A stretch of DNA of 64,000 bases, taken from Comamonas sp. 26. Lineage in GTDB: Bacteria > Pseudomonadota > Gammaproteobacteria > Burkholderiales > Burkholderiaceae_C. This document shows positions 52,781-64,000 of this stretch, one piece after another (positions within the stretch are counted from its first letter, which is position 1; each line of letters begins with the position of its first letter). Position numbers and translations under genes: made by a program. The notes under the pieces are model-generated. The model was not told where the DNA came from and did not search any database. It saw only the letters and a list, made by a program, of their open reading frames with translations. The stretch covers positions 1,674,001-1,738,000 of the forward strand of contig NZ_PEFL01000001.1 of NCBI RefSeq assembly GCF_002754475.1, written 5' to 3'.

Positions 52781-55700
52781 ATGTCCCCATTTGCGACTCA
52801 ACCGACGATAAAGGCAGGCCGCCGCTGGCTGGCTCTGCTGGCATTGGCGCTGGGGGTTTCTGGCGGTGCGCTGGGAGCCTGGGTTTTGCACCACCAGCAT
52901 GAATTGCGCATGGAGAAGCGGCTGCAGTTCAGCGCTGATATGGCGACGCGCTTGCTGGAGCAGCGATTGGCTGACTATGTTCAGCTGCTGACAAGGCTGG
53001 CAGAAGATGTGAGCGGTATTGAGGTGCTGAACCAGCAGGTGTTTGCCCAGCATGCGCATGCCCAGCTCAGCCAAAGCTGGTTGGTGGGCCTGCAAGCTCT
53101 GAGCCTTACCCGGACCATGGTCGAGGACAAACATGTCAACCTTGAGCAGGGTTCGCAGGCGTTTGAGGTTGCTTATGTCTGGCCATTAGTGGGCAATGAG
53201 GCGCTGGTTGGAACCAACGCGCGCCAGCCTGCCGAGGCTTTTCATTCTTTGATGGCGGCCTGGCATTCACGCCAGATGTCCATGTCCGCGCCATTTCGCT
53301 TTTTGCAGCTTCCGGGTAGCCCGGATGGGGTGATTTTGCGCATGCCTTTGCGCTCCGTTGCCGATGTCCGCTCTGGCGGTGCGCAGCAACTGATGGGTAC
53401 GGTGAACGCCAGTATCAGATTGGATGATCTGATCAGAGGGGTGGTGCCAAGCAATCTCTACCCGCAAGTCGCCATGCGCCTGCTGGATGTGAGTCCTGCA
53501 GCGTTGCCCAAAAAACCTTTTGTAGTGGGGGGCAGGGATCTCTTGCAGAAGGTGGATACGCTTGGCCAGCCTTCACAGACACTGTTTACTGGAAAATTAT
53601 GGGAGGCGTCTGAACGCCAGCAGGAGTTTGATTTGATCAAGCCGCTGGAGCGGCAGATACAGGTGAATGACAGGGTCTGGGCGTTGCAGTTCAAGCCCGC
53701 GCTCAGCAGTCAGCACAAGCTGGAAAAAATACTGCCCTGGCTGATACTGGCTGCCGGTGTACTTGTTGGTCTGGCGCTGGCCGCCGGGGTTTCGGGCTGG
53801 TTGCAGAGCCGTTGGAGTTGGCGCAAGCGCATCAAAGTCAGCGCGCAGGCCCGCCACGAGAGCGATGCACGCTTTCATGCCATGTGCGAGCAGGCCGCCA
53901 TGGGCGTGATTGAAATGGATGTCGAGACGCGCAGCGTGCTCAAGGTCAATCAGCATCTCTGTCGCATGCTGGGTTACGAGGCCCATGAAATTCATCATTG
54001 CAATGCGCTGGATCTGGTAATGCCTGAAGACCAGGCACGTTGTGCACAACTGCTGGAAGGCCTTGATCTGCAGCAGTTTCAGCACAATGCTGCAGAATTC
54101 TGCCTGCGTGCCAAGGATGGGTCGCCAGTCTGGGTTGAGCTCAACGCTTTTTTGACGGGCCGGCAAGAGACCAAACGTTTGCAGCTACTGGTGAACGACA
54201 TCAGCGAGCGCAAGCGGCTGGAGCAAATGGAGCGCTTGGGCCACAAGCAGCTGCGCAACCTGATGCAGAGGCTGCCTGTGGGGGTGGTCATGGAAGACCT
54301 GAGCGGTCGCCTTGTTTACTGGAATGAAGAATTCCTGCGCCTGGCGGGCCATGGCGGAAAACCCGGTATCACCACCTTGCAATGGTGGGAATGCATGTTC
54401 CCCGACGCGGCGGAGCGTGAGCGCGTGGTTCAGCGCTGGGAGTCTGCCAAAGCCCAGGCCAGCCAGCTGCTGAAGGCACAGCAGGCCGTTCGGGTTGCGG
54501 ATGATGGCACGGAATGGGAAGAGATCTTTATCCATTCAGCAGCCAGCATGATTGCTGCTCAGCAGCTGGTTCTGACAGGCGTGGATGGTGAGCGCCGCAC
54601 CGTGGCGGTTAGCGCAGTACTGCAAAACGACGGCTGCCTGATGGTGATGCAGGACCAGAGTCAGCGCATTGCAGCCGAGCAGGAAGTCAAGCGCCTAGCC
54701 TTCTACGATGCGCTCACCGCTCTGCCCAACCGCCGCCTGCTGGCGGATCGACTGCAGCATGCGCTGGTTATTGCGCAGCGCAAAGCGCATTTCGGCGGTG
54801 TCGTGCTGCTGGATATTGATAACTTTAAGGCCTTTAACGAGACCTATGGTCTTGAGCAGGGCGACTTGCTGCTGCAGGCGCTGAGCCAGCGTATTCTGGG
54901 CTTGCTGCCCCCGGGGGCCACGATTGCACGTCAGGGCGGCGATGATTTTGCATTGCTGATTGAAAATCTGGGCGGGGACTCTGTTGCCGCCGCTGCCCGG
55001 CTGGAGAAGGAAGCCAATCAATGGCTAACCCGGCTGCGCGAGCCGATGGTGACAGGGGGCGTGACGCACTCCATCACGGTGAGCATGGGCCTTAGCCTGT
55101 TTGGCGAGCAGGCGCTGACATCTGAAGAAGTACAGCGGCGCGCCGAAATGGCCATGTACCAAGCCAAGAATCTGGGCCGCAACCTCAGCTGCTTTTTTGA
55201 CCCGTTGCTGCAATCCGCTCTGCAAGAGCGCCGCTCCATGGAGCATGACATGCGCGCCGGGCTGGAAGCGGGAGAGTTTGAGCTTTACTACCAACCTCAG
55301 GTAGAAATGGGCAAAGTGATTGGTGCCGAAGGCCTACTGCGCTGGAAGCACCCAGAAAAAGGCTTTGTGCCACCGGCACAGTTCATTCCTCTGGCAGAGG
55401 AAACCGGCGTCATCTTGCCGCTGGGCGAGTGGGTGCTGCAAGCTGCGTGCAAACAGTTGGCGAAATGGGCCAGACACCCGCGTTATAGCCAGCTGGTGCT
55501 CGCTGTGAATGTCAGCCCCAAGCAGTTTCATCAGAGTGGCTTTGTCGAGCAGGTGCTCAAGGCGCTGGCCGAGCATGGGGCCAATGCCAAGTTCCTCAAG
55601 CTGGAGCTGACCGAAGGCATGCTGCTCTCCGATATGGATGACACCATCGCCAAAATGAACCGCCTGAAGTCGTACGGCATCAGCTTTGCGCTGGATGATT

Positions 55701-56038
55701 TTGGTACGGGCTACTCGTCCCTGTACTACCTCAAACGTCTGCCGCTTGATCAGCTCAAGATCGACCGCAGCTTTGTGCGCGATGTGCTGACCGACCCTAA
55801 CGACGGGGTCATCGCCCGGACCATCGTGGGGCTGGCCAAGAGCCTGGGTCTGCATGTCATCGCTGAAGGCGTGGAAACGCAGGCACAGTGCCGCTGTCTG
55901 GAAGAGATGCGCTGCTACGCCTGGCAGGGATTTTTGATGAGCCCGCCTGTGGAAGTAGCCGAATTTGAGCGACTGGTGACCTTCGGCAATGTGCCGAGGG
56001 CATTGGCACCGGCACTCAGCCCCGCCTCTTTGCGCTAG
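52781..56038 (+). CDS. Membrane cyclic-di-GMP protein: sensor, PAS, GGDEF and EAL domains
   Basis: A 1085-residue protein from the ATG at 52781 (a 31-codon upstream extension is open). TM1 is about 15-37, then a ~290-residue CHASE-like periplasmic region, TM2 about 318-340, PAS domains at about 365-490 and 500-640, GGDEF at about 650-820 and EAL at about 830-1075. The GGDEF site reads GGDDF. The EAL site reads EGLLRW, with metal and catalytic segments VNVSPKQF, LELTEGML, DDFGTGYSSL and IAEGVET intact. So it should at least degrade cyclic-di-GMP; synthesis is uncertain because of the GGDDF variant. Lying beside locus 2, it may tie cyclic-di-GMP to matrix production. Confidence 0.9.
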   Translation: MSPFATQPTIKAGRRWLALLALALGVSGGALGAWVLHHQHELRMEKRLQFSADMATRLLEQRLADYVQLLTRLAEDVSGIEVLNQQVFAQHAHAQLSQSWLVGLQALSLTRTMVEDKHVNLEQGSQAFEVAYVWPLVGNEALVGTNARQPAEAFHSLMAAWHSRQMSMSAPFRFLQLPGSPDGVILRMPLRSVADVRSGGAQQLMGTVNASIRLDDLIRGVVPSNLYPQVAMRLLDVSPAALPKKPFVVGGRDLLQKVDTLGQPSQTLFTGKLWEASERQQEFDLIKPLERQIQVNDRVWALQFKPALSSQHKLEKILPWLILAAGVLVGLALAAGVSGWLQSRWSWRKRIKVSAQARHESDARFHAMCEQAAMGVIEMDVETRSVLKVNQHLCRMLGYEAHEIHHCNALDLVMPEDQARCAQLLEGLDLQQFQHNAAEFCLRAKDGSPVWVELNAFLTGRQETKRLQLLVNDISERKRLEQMERLGHKQLRNLMQRLPVGVVMEDLSGRLVYWNEEFLRLAGHGGKPGITTLQWWECMFPDAAERERVVQRWESAKAQASQLLKAQQAVRVADDGTEWEEIFIHSAASMIAAQQLVLTGVDGERRTVAVSAVLQNDGCLMVMQDQSQRIAAEQEVKRLAFYDALTALPNRRLLADRLQHALVIAQRKAHFGGVVLLDIDNFKAFNETYGLEQGDLLLQALSQRILGLLPPGATIARQGGDDFALLIENLGGDSVAAAARLEKEANQWLTRLREPMVTGGVTHSITVSMGLSLFGEQALTSEEVQRRAEMAMYQAKNLGRNLSCFFDPLLQSALQERRSMEHDMRAGLEAGEFELYYQPQVEMGKVIGAEGLLRWKHPEKGFVPPAQFIPLAEETGVILPLGEWVLQAACKQLAKWARHPRYSQLVLAVNVSPKQFHQSGFVEQVLKALAEHGANAKFLKLELTEGMLLSDMDDTIAKMNRLKSYGISFALDDFGTGYSSLYYLKRLPLDQLKIDRSFVRDVLTDPNDGVIARTIVGLAKSLGLHVIAEGVETQAQCRCLEEMRCYAWQGFLMSPPVEVAEFERLVTFGNVPRALAPALSPASLR

Positions 56039-56087
56039 GCCGTGGCAATGCAGACACAATGCTGGCTTTGCCTGATGAGAGATTTGC

Positions 56088-56417
56088 GTGCCTGATATCA
56101 AGACCCTGCTGCTATTCGCCTTGACTGCTGTTGCCGAAATTGTGGGCTGCTATTTGCCCTGGCTCTGGCTCAAGCAAGGCTGTAGCGCCTGGCTACTGCT
56201 CCCTGCCGCAGCCAGTCTGGTGCTGTTTGTCTGGCTGCTGACCTTGCACCCCTCGGCCTCGGGGCGCATCTATGCGGCATATGGCGGCATTTACATCAGT
56301 GCGGCACTGGTGTGGCTTTGGCTGGTGGATGGCATCAAGCCCAGTGTCTGGGATATGGGCGGCGTGGCCGTCTGCCTGCTGGGCGCGGGCCTCATTGCAT
56401 TTCAGCCGCGCGGCTGA
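56088..56417 (+). CDS. YnfA/UPF0060 family small membrane protein
   Basis: A 109-residue protein with four predicted helices from a GTG start. [15 protein letters not shown] and [20 protein letters not shown] are the family hallmarks. The family is distantly like small multidrug transporters; its role is not settled. Confidence 0.92.
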   Translation: MPDIKTLLLFALTAVAEIVGCYLPWLWLKQGCSAWLLLPAAASLVLFVWLLTLHPSASGRIYAAYGGIYISAALVWLWLVDGIKPSVWDMGGVAVCLLGAGLIAFQPRG

Positions 56418-56671
56418 GAGTGACGGATTAAATTAAAATACGAATCAAAACTGCGTCAAGCCCATGCCAATCAAGCACAGGCTGCTATGGTTTGTGTGTT
56501 TGCCCCAATCTTGGCTGACCATAGGGCAGGGCGCGTTATGATTCCTGCTGTTATCGGTTGCACGCAAGGCTTGGGTTTCTCAAGGCTTTCGTCTGCGCAA
56601 CCGGTTTTTGCGTTTCTGCTTTCCCCCACACAAAGCCTTCACAGGCCAGCCTCTAGACCGACCCTGACACC

Positions 56672-59600
56672 GTGCGCCTGAATACCATCAAGCTCTCCGG
56701 CTTCAAATCCTTTGCCGAGCCCACCAATTTCGTTCTGCCCGGGCAGATGGTCGGCGTGGTGGGCCCTAACGGTTGCGGCAAATCCAACATCATGGATGCG
56801 GTGCGCTGGGTGCTGGGCGAGAGCAAGGCCAGCGAGCTGCGTGGCGAGTCCATGCAGGACGTGATCTTCAACGGCACAACGCACCGTAAGCCGTCGAGTC
56901 GCGCCAGTGTTGAGCTGTCGTTCGACAACAGCGATCACCGTGCCGGCGGTCAGTGGGGGCAGTTTGGCGAAATTGCTGTCAAGCGCGTTCTCACGCGTGA
57001 CGGCAACAGCAGCTACTTCATCAATAACCAGCCCGTGCGTCGACGAGACGTTCAGGACGTGTTTCTGGGCACCGGGCTTGGCCCGCGCGCCTACGCCATC
57101 ATTGGCCAGGGCACGATCAGCCGCATCATCGAGTCGCGCCCGGAAGAGCTGCGTCTGTTCCTCGAAGAAGCGGCCGGGGTTTCCAAATACAAGGAGCGCC
57201 GACGTGAGACGGAAAACCGCCTCTCGGCCACGACCGAGAACCTCACCCGTGTGGAAGACATTCTGCGCGAGCTCAACGCCAATCTCGATAAATTGGAAAA
57301 GCAGGCCGAAGTTGCGGCCAAATACAACGGCCTGAACGCCCAGGTCACGCTCAAGCAGCAGCAGCTGTGGTTTATGAAGCGTGCCGAAGCCGAGGGTGAG
57401 CAAGACCGCGTGCGTGTTGAAGGTCTCAAGGTCGTCAATGAGCTGGAAGAGCGCATGGCCGATATCCGCAACAACGAGAGCGGACTCGAAACCCTGCGCC
57501 AGTCGCATTACGACGCCAGCGATCAGGTCAACCAGTCGCAAAGCAAGCTATACGAAGCCACGGCCGAAGTCGGCAAGCTGGAAGCCGAAATTCGTTACGT
57601 GGTCGAAGGCCGCCAGCGCGTGCAGCAACGCCTGCAGCAGCTGGCCGAGCAATTGCTGCTGTGGAGCAGCCGCAGCGAAGAGGCTCAGGGCGAGATTGAG
57701 AACATCGAAGGTGCAGGCATGGATGCCGAAGAGCAGGCCGAAATGCTGGCCGCTCAGCTCGAAGAGCAAAGCATCCGCCTGCCCGACCTGGAAGATGCGC
57801 TGCGCAATGCGCAAAAGGCCGACTCGGACCAGCGCGGCTCTGTTGTGCAGGTGCAGCAGCAAATTCAGGTGCTGGCCGCCGAGCAGCGCAGCCTGGATGA
57901 GCAGCGCCGTCAGTTTGAAACCCGTTACGAGCGCTTGCGCGCCGACCGCAATGCGCTGGAAACGCCCGACGAAGCGCGCTTGAGCAATTTGCAGACGCAA
58001 CTGGCTGAAGCGCAGGAATTGGCCGAGATGGCCGATGCCGTGCTCAACGAGCTGCAAGACAGCGTGCCCCAGCTGGACGAAGACCGCCGCACTCGCCAGC
58101 AAACCGTGAATGCCGAAAGCAGCCGCCACTCTGACCTGTCGGCGCGGCTGGAAGCGCTCAAGGCGTTGCAGGAAAAAGTCAAGACCGACGGCAAACTCCA
58201 GCCTTGGTTGGCCAAGCATGGCCTTGAAGGCATGCAGGGCCTGTGGAGCCGCATCGCCATTGAATCTGGCTGGGAAAATGCGCTGGAAGCCGCACTGCGC
58301 GAGCGCCTTGGGGCTTTGGAAGTCGGCCGCCTTGATATGGTGCGCGGCTTTTTGGGCTCGGGTGGGCAAGATGCACCGCCAGCCCGTCTGGCTTTTTTCA
58401 GCACCGCACAAGCAGCTGGAGCATCGTCCACGGCTCGCTTTGCCCGTCTGAGCGATCTGCTCAAGATCAACGACGCCGGTCTGCGCGCCGTCTTGGTGGA
58501 CTGGCTCTCGGGCTGCTACACCGCACCCTCACTCGATGAAGCGCTGGCCAAGCGCGCTGAGCTGCAGGCCGGTGAAACCATTTATGTGCCCACGGGCCAC
58601 GCCGTGACTGCGCACAGCGTGACGTTTTATGCGCAGGACTCCGAGCAGTCGGGCCTCTTGGCACGCGCGCAGGAAATTGAGCATCTCGAAAAAGAAGTAC
58701 GCGCCCAGGTGCTGATTGCAGACGAGTCGCGCTCGGCACTGGTGCGGGCCGAAAGCGCCTATGCCGATGCCTCGCAGCGTCTGATAGCCGCTCGCCGCGA
58801 AGCCACTGAGTCGCAAGGCCGTGCGCATGAGCTGCAGGTCGAGACCCTGCGCCTGTCGCAACTGGCCGAACAAGCCCGTGCGCGCAATGCCCAAATCTCT
58901 TCCGATCTGTCCGAGGTCGAGGTCCAGCTCTCCGATATCGAAGAGCGCAAGATTTCTGCCGAAGGCCGCTTTGAAGAGCTGGACATGCAGCTGGCCGATA
59001 GCCAGGAGCGCCACGCCCAGCTGGGCGACCGCGTGCTCGAAGCCGAGCGCCGCCTGAACGAATCACGCGAGCAACTGCGCACGCTGGAGCGTCAATCCCA
59101 GGAAGCCACCTTCTCACAGCGCACTTTGCATGCCCGTCGAGGTGAGCTGTCGCGCACCATTGAGACGGCCAGTCAGCAAGCCAAGTCGCTGGCCGAAGAG
59201 CAGAAGCGGGCACAAGACGAGCTGACGCGCCTGACCGATGCCGCGGCCCAAGGTGGCCTGCAGGATGCGCTGGACTTGAAAATGCAGCGCGAAAAAGACG
59301 TGGCCCAGCGCCGCAGCGAATATGAAGACCTGACCAACAAGCTGCGCGCCAGCGATGAGCGCCGCCAGAGCCTTGAAAAAGCGCTGGACCCTCTGCGCCA
59401 GCGCATTACCGAATTTCAGCTCAAGGAGCAGGCCGCGCGTCTGGGTCTTGAGCAGTACAGCAATCTGCTGACCGAAGCCAATGCCGATCTGGCCGCCGTC
59501 TCGCAGTCCATCGCCGAGGGCAATGTGCGTATGCACGGCTTGCAGGGTGAAATTGACCGCCTGCACCGCGAAATTGCCGCTCTGGGCGCCGTCAACTTGG

Positions 59601-60199
59601 CTGCGCTCGATGAGCTGACGCTGGCCCGAGAGCGCAAGACCTTCCTTGATGCGCAGATGGACGACCTGACCCAGGCCATGCAGACGCTGGAAGACGCCAT
59701 CCGCAAGATTGACGCCGAAACGCGTGATCTGCTGACCGGCACGTTTGACATCGTTAACCAGCACTTTGGCCGCATGTTCCCCGAGCTGTTTGGCGGGGGG
59801 CAGGCCAAGCTGGTGATTACCGGCGATGAAATTCTGGATGCCGGCGTGCAGGTGATTGCCCAGCCTCCCGGCAAGAAGAACCAGACGATTCACCTGCTCT
59901 CGGGCGGGGAGAAGGCGCTCACGGCGATCGCGCTGGTGTTTGCCATTTTTCAGCTCAACCCTGCGCCTTTCTGTTTGCTCGATGAGGTGGACGCGCCGCT
60001 GGACGATGCCAATACCGAACGCTATGCCAAGCTGGTCCACAGCATGAGCAAGAGCACACAGTTCCTGTTCATCAGCCACAACAAGATTGCCATGGAAATG
60101 GCGGAGCAGTTGATCGGCGTGACCATGCAGGAGCAGGGTGTTTCACGAATTGTTGCAGTGGACATGGAGTCCGCACTGTCCATGGCTGAGCTATCCTGA
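56672..60199 (+). CDS. smc: Chromosome segregation ATPase SMC
   Basis: A 1175-residue condensin core from a GTG start (MRLNTIKLSGFKSFAEPT). Walker A is GPNGCGKSN. The arginine-rich early segment is SRASVELSFDN, and the hinge is near residues 510-640 after about 330 residues of coiled coil. A second coiled coil follows, with the ABC signature LLSGGEKALTAIAL and Walker B CLLDEVDAPLDD at the end. It organises and separates chromosomes with ScpA/ScpB. The next gene, zipA, starts 38 bp on. Confidence 0.97.
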   Translation: MRLNTIKLSGFKSFAEPTNFVLPGQMVGVVGPNGCGKSNIMDAVRWVLGESKASELRGESMQDVIFNGTTHRKPSSRASVELSFDNSDHRAGGQWGQFGEIAVKRVLTRDGNSSYFINNQPVRRRDVQDVFLGTGLGPRAYAIIGQGTISRIIESRPEELRLFLEEAAGVSKYKERRRETENRLSATTENLTRVEDILRELNANLDKLEKQAEVAAKYNGLNAQVTLKQQQLWFMKRAEAEGEQDRVRVEGLKVVNELEERMADIRNNESGLETLRQSHYDASDQVNQSQSKLYEATAEVGKLEAEIRYVVEGRQRVQQRLQQLAEQLLLWSSRSEEAQGEIENIEGAGMDAEEQAEMLAAQLEEQSIRLPDLEDALRNAQKADSDQRGSVVQVQQQIQVLAAEQRSLDEQRRQFETRYERLRADRNALETPDEARLSNLQTQLAEAQELAEMADAVLNELQDSVPQLDEDRRTRQQTVNAESSRHSDLSARLEALKALQEKVKTDGKLQPWLAKHGLEGMQGLWSRIAIESGWENALEAALRERLGALEVGRLDMVRGFLGSGGQDAPPARLAFFSTAQAAGASSTARFARLSDLLKINDAGLRAVLVDWLSGCYTAPSLDEALAKRAELQAGETIYVPTGHAVTAHSVTFYAQDSEQSGLLARAQEIEHLEKEVRAQVLIADESRSALVRAESAYADASQRLIAARREATESQGRAHELQVETLRLSQLAEQARARNAQISSDLSEVEVQLSDIEERKISAEGRFEELDMQLADSQERHAQLGDRVLEAERRLNESREQLRTLERQSQEATFSQRTLHARRGELSRTIETASQQAKSLAEEQKRAQDELTRLTDAAAQGGLQDALDLKMQREKDVAQRRSEYEDLTNKLRASDERRQSLEKALDPLRQRITEFQLKEQAARLGLEQYSNLLTEANADLAAVSQSIAEGNVRMHGLQGEIDRLHREIAALGAVNLAALDELTLARERKTFLDAQMDDLTQAMQTLEDAIRKIDAETRDLLTGTFDIVNQHFGRMFPELFGGGQAKLVITGDEILDAGVQVIAQPPGKKNQTIHLLSGGEKALTAIALVFAIFQLNPAPFCLLDEVDAPLDDANTERYAKLVHSMSKSTQFLFISHNKIAMEMAEQLIGVTMQEQGVSRIVAVDMESALSMAELS

Positions 60200-60236
60200 G
60201 CTTGGTTGCCACTTTTTTGAAGAACTGTTTTCTCAC

Positions 60237-61595
60237 ATGAGTAATTTGCAAATCAGTCTGGCTGTTCTGGGTGTGGTGCTCTTGGCTCTGATCGTTGCCT
60301 ACAACTCCTGGTCTGCGCGCCGCAATGCGCCCAAGCGCGCAGAGCCCGTCGAGGAAAGCGCCGATCCGCAGCGCTATGAGCCTGGTATGAACACCGTTGG
60401 CCATGGTGCCGATCTGACCAAGTACCAAAGTGAGCCCGTGCTGGGCGACTTTGGTCAGGCCATTCCCGGCTCCGACCCCGTACAGATGCCCGAGCCGGGT
60501 GGCCGCTTTGCCGAAGCCGATGCGGAGCTGGCTCGCTTGGTGGCCCGCGAAGCGCATGAAGAAGCCCAGCGCCAGGAAGCTCTGGCTCAACATGCGTCTG
60601 ATCAGATTGAGCCAGAAGGCGAGGTCACCGCCCAGCGCACCGATGCCGAGATTGCCGCAGTCACGACTCAGGCCGCGCCTGCGCCCAAGCCACTCAAGGC
60701 CGACCCAGTGGAGCCGGTGCTGACCGCTGAGTCTTTGTCCGTTTCCATTCCGCCTGCATCGTCGGTAGAGCGCCGTGGCCATCTCGATGAGCTGATCGAC
60801 GCGATCACTCCCATCACCGTGGCGCAGATGGTGCCCGGTGAAGTGGCGCTGCAGGCCCAGCCCAGCACACGCCGTGCGGGCAACAAGCCGTTTGCCATTG
60901 AAGGCATGAATCAGGACAGCAAACAGTGGGAGCCTTTGCAGGCCGGTCAGCGCTATCTGGGCTTTCAGGCCGGTGTGCAACTGGCCAACCGCACAGGCTC
61001 GCTCAATGAGATTGAATTTTCGGAATTTGTCACCAAGATTCAGCGCTTTGCCGATGCACTGGGTGCCATGGTTGATGTGCCTAATATGCTCAATGAAGTC
61101 TCTCGCGGCCGTGAGCTGGACCAGTTCGCCAGCGAGCACGATGCGCAGCTGAGCTTCATGCTGCGCGCCCGTCAGGCCTCGTGGAGCGCTGGCTATGTGC
61201 AGCAAAACGCACAGCGTCTGGGCTTTGTCACGACGCCCATGCCCGGCCGCATGCTGCTGCAGTCGCCTATTCATGGCCTGCCTCCCGTGTTGGTACTCAG
61301 CTACGACCCGCAGGCCGCCATGGGCGATGACCTCGATCAGTCCGTAGTGCGTGAATTTTTGCTGAGCCTTGACGTCGCCCAGGTGCCGCGCGGCCAGCAG
61401 CCGTTTGTGCGACTGCGCCAGGTGGCCGAGCAGCTGTGCCAGACCATGGACGGCGTACTGTGCGACCAGAACGGCTACCTGCTGCCTGTGTCCGCGCTGG
61501 ACCCGATTCAGCATGACCTGGAGCTGCTCTACGACAAGCTCGACAGCCGTGAACTGTCAGCAGGATCGCTTCTCGCCAGAAGGCTTTTCAGCTAA
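60237..61595 (+). CDS. zipA: Cell division protein ZipA
   Basis: A 452-residue protein starting at the ATG at 60237 (MSNLQISLAVLG); the frame is open 33 codons further up inside smc. One N-terminal helix (about 5-22) anchors it in the inner membrane. An acidic, Ala/Pro/Glu-rich linker follows to about residue 230. The C-terminal FtsZ-binding domain runs about 235-445 (RYLGFQAGVQLANRTG ... AGYVQQNAQRLGFVTTPMPG). It tethers FtsZ to the membrane. smc-zipA-ligA is a usual order in this group. Confidence 0.9.
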   Translation: MSNLQISLAVLGVVLLALIVAYNSWSARRNAPKRAEPVEESADPQRYEPGMNTVGHGADLTKYQSEPVLGDFGQAIPGSDPVQMPEPGGRFAEADAELARLVAREAHEEAQRQEALAQHASDQIEPEGEVTAQRTDAEIAAVTTQAAPAPKPLKADPVEPVLTAESLSVSIPPASSVERRGHLDELIDAITPITVAQMVPGEVALQAQPSTRRAGNKPFAIEGMNQDSKQWEPLQAGQRYLGFQAGVQLANRTGSLNEIEFSEFVTKIQRFADALGAMVDVPNMLNEVSRGRELDQFASEHDAQLSFMLRARQASWSAGYVQQNAQRLGFVTTPMPGRMLLQSPIHGLPPVLVLSYDPQAAMGDDLDQSVVREFLLSLDVAQVPRGQQPFVRLRQVAEQLCQTMDGVLCDQNGYLLPVSALDPIQHDLELLYDKLDSRELSAGSLLARRLFS

Positions 61596-61599
61596 ATAA

Positions 61600-63788
<2,189 letters not shown>

Positions 63789-63816
63789 AAAGCGCTGAGT
63801 GCGGTAGAAAGCAAGC

Positions 63817-64000
63817 ATGAATAAATTGCGACGCAAACCGGTTGTGGGTCTGGCATTGGGCAGTGGCTCGGCCCGTGGCTGGGCGCATTTTGGTGTGCTG
63901 CATGCGCTGCGCGAGGCCGGAATCAGCCCTGACATCATCTGCGGCACATCCATAGGCTCGCTGGTCGGCGCAACCTATGCAGCGGGCGAGGTGGATGCGT
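63817..64000 (+). CDS. Patatin-like phospholipase (RssA-type), cut by window end
   Basis: Only the first 61 codons are in view. [17 protein letters not shown] carries the oxyanion glycine motif (G-S-G-S-A-R-G), and [11 protein letters not shown] carries the G-x-S-x-G nucleophile Ser. This is the start of a patatin-type serine hydrolase that acts on lipids, like RssA/NTE proteins. The catalytic Asp lies beyond the window. Confidence 0.88.
   Translation, partial: MNKLRRKPVVGLALGSGSARGWAHFGVLHALREAGISPDIICGTSIGSLVGATYAAGEVDA

Overview
The window looks like chromosomal DNA of a betaproteobacterium of the family Comamonadaceae, most like Comamonas or a close relative. The evidence is the high GC content, the iscR-iscS-iscU-iscA-hscB-hscA-fdx order running into a dnaQ-type exonuclease, the smc-zipA-ligA order, and two kinds of short intergenic repeat that I associate with this family. 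The assignment rests on protein character and gene order, not on a database search.

Layout. Positions 1-4901 hold what looks like a CsgG-dependent fibre locus. A minus-strand operon encodes a five-repeat secreted protein, a small secreted protein, a CsgG-like outer-membrane lipoprotein with a DUF4384-like tail, and a Sel1-repeat protein cut by the window edge. A LuxR-type response regulator is divergent from it. Next come a CaiB/BaiF protein, a DODA-type dioxygenase and an aspartate/aromatic aminotransferase, then uvrB. From 10.7 to 17.6 kb lie the complete isc Fe-S assembly cluster, a dnaQ-type exonuclease and tRNA-Val(CAC). A class D beta-lactamase gene sits just past the tRNA.

From 19 to 31 kb are an Lrp/AsnC regulator, a phosphonate-type ABC transporter with a fused double permease, an MFS carrier, a nucleoside deaminase, and a two-component system divergent from an SsuABC-like transporter. 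From 31 to 37 kb are an rRNA methyltransferase, a decayed acyl-CoA synthetase remnant, an O6-alkylguanine methyltransferase, two SDR enzymes, a thioesterase and a quinone-type oxidoreductase. From 37.7 to 47.3 kb is an efflux block: two overlapping MFS exporters, a complete tripartite RND pump and a TetR regulator.

From 47.5 to 51.7 kb is a second locus built like the first. A paralogous LuxR response regulator and a short histidine kinase lie across a 665-bp AT-rich gap from three secreted proteins, one very rich in Gly, Ala, Ser and Thr. A flavodoxin-like protein and a PAS-GGDEF-EAL protein follow. The window ends with a YnfA-like protein, smc, zipA, ligA (with an apparent one-base deletion in a C tract) and the start of a patatin-like gene.

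The best candidate for an undescribed system is the pair of loci at 1-4901 and 47519-51739. They share paralogous regulators, the same divergent layout, AT-rich control regions and Gln/Asn/Ser/Thr-rich secreted products. Only the first has a CsgG-like exporter and only the second has a histidine kinase, so they may work together to build an extracellular amyloid-like matrix. This is inference from sequence.
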